A stretch of DNA of 64,000 bases from positions 1 to 64,000 of the forward strand of contig JADZAS010000013.1 of NCBI GenBank assembly GCA_020852515.1. The letters run 5' to 3'. Positions 61,931-64,000 of this stretch are shown piece by piece. How positions within the stretch are numbered: the stretch's first letter is position 1; the number at the start of each line of letters is the position of its first letter. Origin of the DNA: Phycisphaerales bacterium (lineage in GTDB: Bacteria; Planctomycetota; Phycisphaerae; Phycisphaerales; UBA5793). The position numbers were made by a program, and so were the translations under genes. Under the pieces are notes generated by a model. The model did no database searches. It saw only the letters and a program-made list of their open reading frames with translations, and was not told the DNA's origin.

Positions 61931-62938
61931 TTACGGGATCTGACCGACGTTGCTGGTCGTGCACGGGTTGGCATCCACGACGACGAGTTGGAGGTAGCCG
62001 CCGCAGGCGCTGGTGCCAACGTTGCCGCTGACCGTGCCCATGCCGCTGCCGGTTGACATGGTGCGGACGAGTTGCAACTGCATTGTGCCCAGGCCGAGCA
62101 TGGTGCCGGCGCACGGCCCGCCGCCGACGGTGAACGAGCCGGTGTTGAGGGCGAAGACGATGCCCATGGTGCTGCTGGGCGTGGCGTTGGACCAGTCGAG
62201 GTTGATCGTGCCCGGGCAGGCGCCCGAGACGCGAAGCCGGAACGAGCCACTGGCGCCCATGACATAGTTGAGGGCGTTGGCCATCATGACGGCGCCGTCG
62301 GTGTTCGCGTCCCAGAAGTCGCTGCGTGAGAGACTCGACGGGGCGTAAAAGTTCAGCCCGACGATCCCTGCCGCAAAGCCGGGCATCTCGACGACCAGCG
62401 GCCGACCGTTAGACCAGTCGGCGATGAGAATGGCGCCTGAGGAGATGCCGCCGGTGTTGTGGTAACTCGAAGTTCCGCCTGAGAAGTTCGACACGCCGGC
62501 CATAACGTCGTGGCTGGGGTCGTGCACGGTCCCGAGGGTGAGCGGCGTGCCTTGAGACTGGCTCGCGGTCTGCAGCGGCGAATAGCCGCCCGAGAACCAT
62601 CGCCCGCCGGGACCGACGTTCCATGAGAACGTGGTCTGCACCACGCCGCCGCCAGAGTCCACGAAGTCAGCCAGAGCGTTGCCCCACGCGGTGGGGTCGA
62701 TCGGACTGGCGTCGGTGAACGAGAGCACCGCGTCGTAGGCCGAAAGATCAGGCGTGCCGGTCGTGAGATTGAACACATCGACATTCTGCCCGCCGAGCAG
62801 GCCCGTAGCGACAATCGTGCTGCGGACCTCGTCGATCCACGTGCCGTTTGCAGCGCCGGCGATGAGAATGTCCGCCTGCGCGCCGCCTGCGCATGCCAGA
62901 ACCGCGGCGCAGAAAGTTCCAAATCGAAGTGATGCCAT
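61931..62938 (-). CDS. Exported protein with a flavodoxin-like (ThuA-type) domain
   Basis: A 335-residue exported protein. Signal peptide residues 1-23 (AAVLACAGGAQAD). Residues about 25-240 have an alpha/beta start (ILIAGAANGTWIDEVRSTI) and strand-turn segments such as YDAVLSFTDASPIDPTAWG and GGGVVQTTFSWNVG, like ThuA or class-I glutamine amidotransferase folds without the catalytic Cys. The last 100 residues are a separate beta domain (VSGACPGTINLDWSNATP, ending CTTSNVGQIP) that I recall in many planctomycete exported proteins. AGAGGAGA precedes ATG 62938. Confidence 0.75.
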   Translation of the reverse strand: MASLRFGTFCAAVLACAGGAQADILIAGAANGTWIDEVRSTIVATGLLGGQNVDVFNLTTGTPDLSAYDAVLSFTDASPIDPTAWGNALADFVDSGGGVVQTTFSWNVGPGGRWFSGGYSPLQTASQSQGTPLTLGTVHDPSHDVMAGVSNFSGGTSSYHNTGGISSGAILIADWSNGRPLVVEMPGFAAGIVGLNFYAPSSLSRSDFWDANTDGAVMMANALNYVMGASGSFRLRVSGACPGTINLDWSNATPSSTMGIVFALNTGSFTVGGGPCAGTMLGLGTMQLQLVRTMSTGSGMGTVSGNVGTSACGGYLQLVVVDANPCTTSNVGQIP

Positions 62939-63347
62939 GCTGGTCTCTCCTCTTCTTGCTCTGTTGGAGCGTTTTCGTCTCCCTCGCCGCCGACCTTCGA
63001 CGGCGAACCACCTCTCAAGTCCACGCGGCGGCACACGGCGCCGAGTGGGGTGCAATCCCGCGGATTGCGGATGCGGGAACATCATACCAGAATCCTGCCC
63101 CGTTTTTGGGCACAACGAGGAGATTCGCAGGCGATAGAACGGATTGCCCGGCGTCCAGCGGGGCACCTGAGCGGAACCGGTGGGCGGTCGAAATGTCGCC
63201 CCAGGCCAGTTTCGGGACCTGCCGGAGCCGGGGGCCTGCCGTACCGTAATAGAAGCGGAGCCTTCCGACCTGAAGGCCGGAGGTCCGAGAACGGCGAGAT
63301 CGTCGGGTCATCGGGTCACATTCGCAGCAGCGAGAAGGAGAGACATC
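62939..63347. other. Divergent intergenic region
   Basis: 409 bases between divergent exported-protein genes. No ORF with a ribosome site is present, and I see no clear promoter or repeat, apart from a short C/G-rich palindrome-like stretch near 63268-63282. Confidence 0.4.
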
Positions 63348-64000
63348 ATGTGGCAACGGATCGCAACGGGGTTCGTCGCGCTCGCGTCAAGCACCAGCAT
63401 CGTTCTTTCCCAGCCACCTGATGCGGCTACGGGGGACGCGCGAGTGCAATGGCAGCGCATGATCGAGTATCTCGAGAGCCTTCCTGCGTATACATTCGAT
63501 CTCACCTCGCGCAACGTCACGACTGCCGATGGGCTGCTCATGGACTACTCCATGCGCTACGCCGTCTCGATCGAGCGGCCGGGCCGCTACGCGCTGCGCT
63601 GGACGGGAGGGATGAAGGGTCCCGAGTACATCAGCGACGGCGCGAACCTCACGATCCACCTGCCGGTGGCCCAGCAGTACCAGGTGATCGACGCGCCGCC
63701 GAACGCCATCGACGCGCTCGATCCCGATCGGCTCGGATACCTCGGGGAGTTCTACGGCTCGTTCCTCGCCGACGCGCCGGGGATGCGCACGCTGCTGAGC
63801 GAGCTTCCAGCGGAATCAGCCGCGGCTCTCGCGGAGCAACTCGTCTACGTCGGCCTCGAGGCGATTGATGGCGTCGATGCCCATCACCTTCGAGTCGACA
63901 ACTCAGCGCGGGCCCACGACGTGTGGATCGCTGCGGGCGATCCGCCGCGACCCGTGCGCTTCTCATTTGAGCCCGAGTCGCCGATGTGGGATGCATCGGA
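63348..64000 (+). CDS. Exported DUF2092-like protein, truncated by the window edge
   Basis: 217 codons are visible. A signal sequence covers residues 1-22 (FVALASSTSIVLSQ). The body (RMIEYLESLPAYTFDLTSRN, YAVSIERPGRYALRW, DGANLTIHLPVAQQYQVIDAP) resembles the DUF2092 family of predicted periplasmic proteins. GAGAAGGAGA precedes ATG 63348. The frame is open to the end of the window. Confidence 0.75.
   Translation, partial: MWQRIATGFVALASSTSIVLSQPPDAATGDARVQWQRMIEYLESLPAYTFDLTSRNVTTADGLLMDYSMRYAVSIERPGRYALRWTGGMKGPEYISDGANLTIHLPVAQQYQVIDAPPNAIDALDPDRLGYLGEFYGSFLADAPGMRTLLSELPAESAAALAEQLVYVGLEAIDGVDAHHLRVDNSARAHDVWIAAGDPPRPVRFSFEPESPMWDAS

Overview
The window is high-GC bacterial chromosome with tightly packed genes. 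It looks like a planctomycete, probably class Phycisphaerae. The reasons are the DUF1080 and HAF-repeat exported proteins, many lipoproteins and TPR proteins, exported proteins whose C-terminal tails I recall from planctomycetes, the YebC, QueF and RseP versions present, and the lack of classical proteobacterial operon order. The lineage call is inference from gene content. I see no phage, insertion sequence or CRISPR array. Two tRNA genes are present: Leu-CAA near 18.0 kb and Ser-GCT near 45.6 kb. Layout, 0-31 kb: a partial rpoB runs off the left edge, followed by a DUF167 protein, an exported HAF-repeat protein and a TPR-YggX fusion. At 6.5-13.3 kb lies a compact co-directional operon: outer-membrane barrel, lipoprotein, LysM-FecR protein, CHASE2 adenylate cyclase and aquaporin. 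At 13.4-17.9 kb is a manganese/zinc ABC importer (binding protein, ATPase, two permeases) divergent from a DtxR/MntR-type repressor, with overlapping promoters and a clear palindromic operator. From 18 to 31 kb are tRNA-Leu, a small HypF-type acylphosphatase, a DUF1080 protein, a Pcm-erythromycin-esterase fusion, a DUF892 and Hsp20 pair, a DUF885 peptidase, an HD-GYP-like protein, a MATE exporter, an RluA-family pseudouridine synthase and a beta-propeller protein with a strong terminator. Layout, 31-46 kb: a 1212-residue TPR lipoprotein, yebC, an unknown membrane operon with a DUF4442 hot-dog protein, a thermonuclease, endonuclease IV overlapping a second TPR lipoprotein, queF, a zinc-ribbon protein, a flotillin and NfeD pair, tRNA-Ser and a BamE-like lipoprotein. 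Layout, 46-64 kb: an envelope or osmotic stress island. It holds DUF883, a histidine kinase with an OmpR-type regulator, CsbD, DUF3309, PMP3/YqaE, an SDR, a tiny charged protein, DUF892, BON, a secreted DUF1579-like protein, a tandem DUF892 protein, a second near-identical OmpR-type regulator without a kinase, a PRC-barrel protein, a frameshifted entericidin, a structured RNA candidate, RseP and two further exported proteins. The most interesting observation is in this island. Seven intergenic sites share one architecture: three 11-bp direct repeats beginning TTCA, TTAA or CTCA (one TTTA), then exactly four bases, then a hexamer with TA at positions 1-2 and T at position 6 (one site ends in C). 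Each points at a stress-type gene: DUF883, CsbD, BON, DUF1579-like, tandem DUF892, PRC-barrel and, through a long leader, RseP. The spacing is that of PmrA/QseB-type OmpR-family boxes, so I infer that the two local regulators control a regulon that can be read directly from the sequence.
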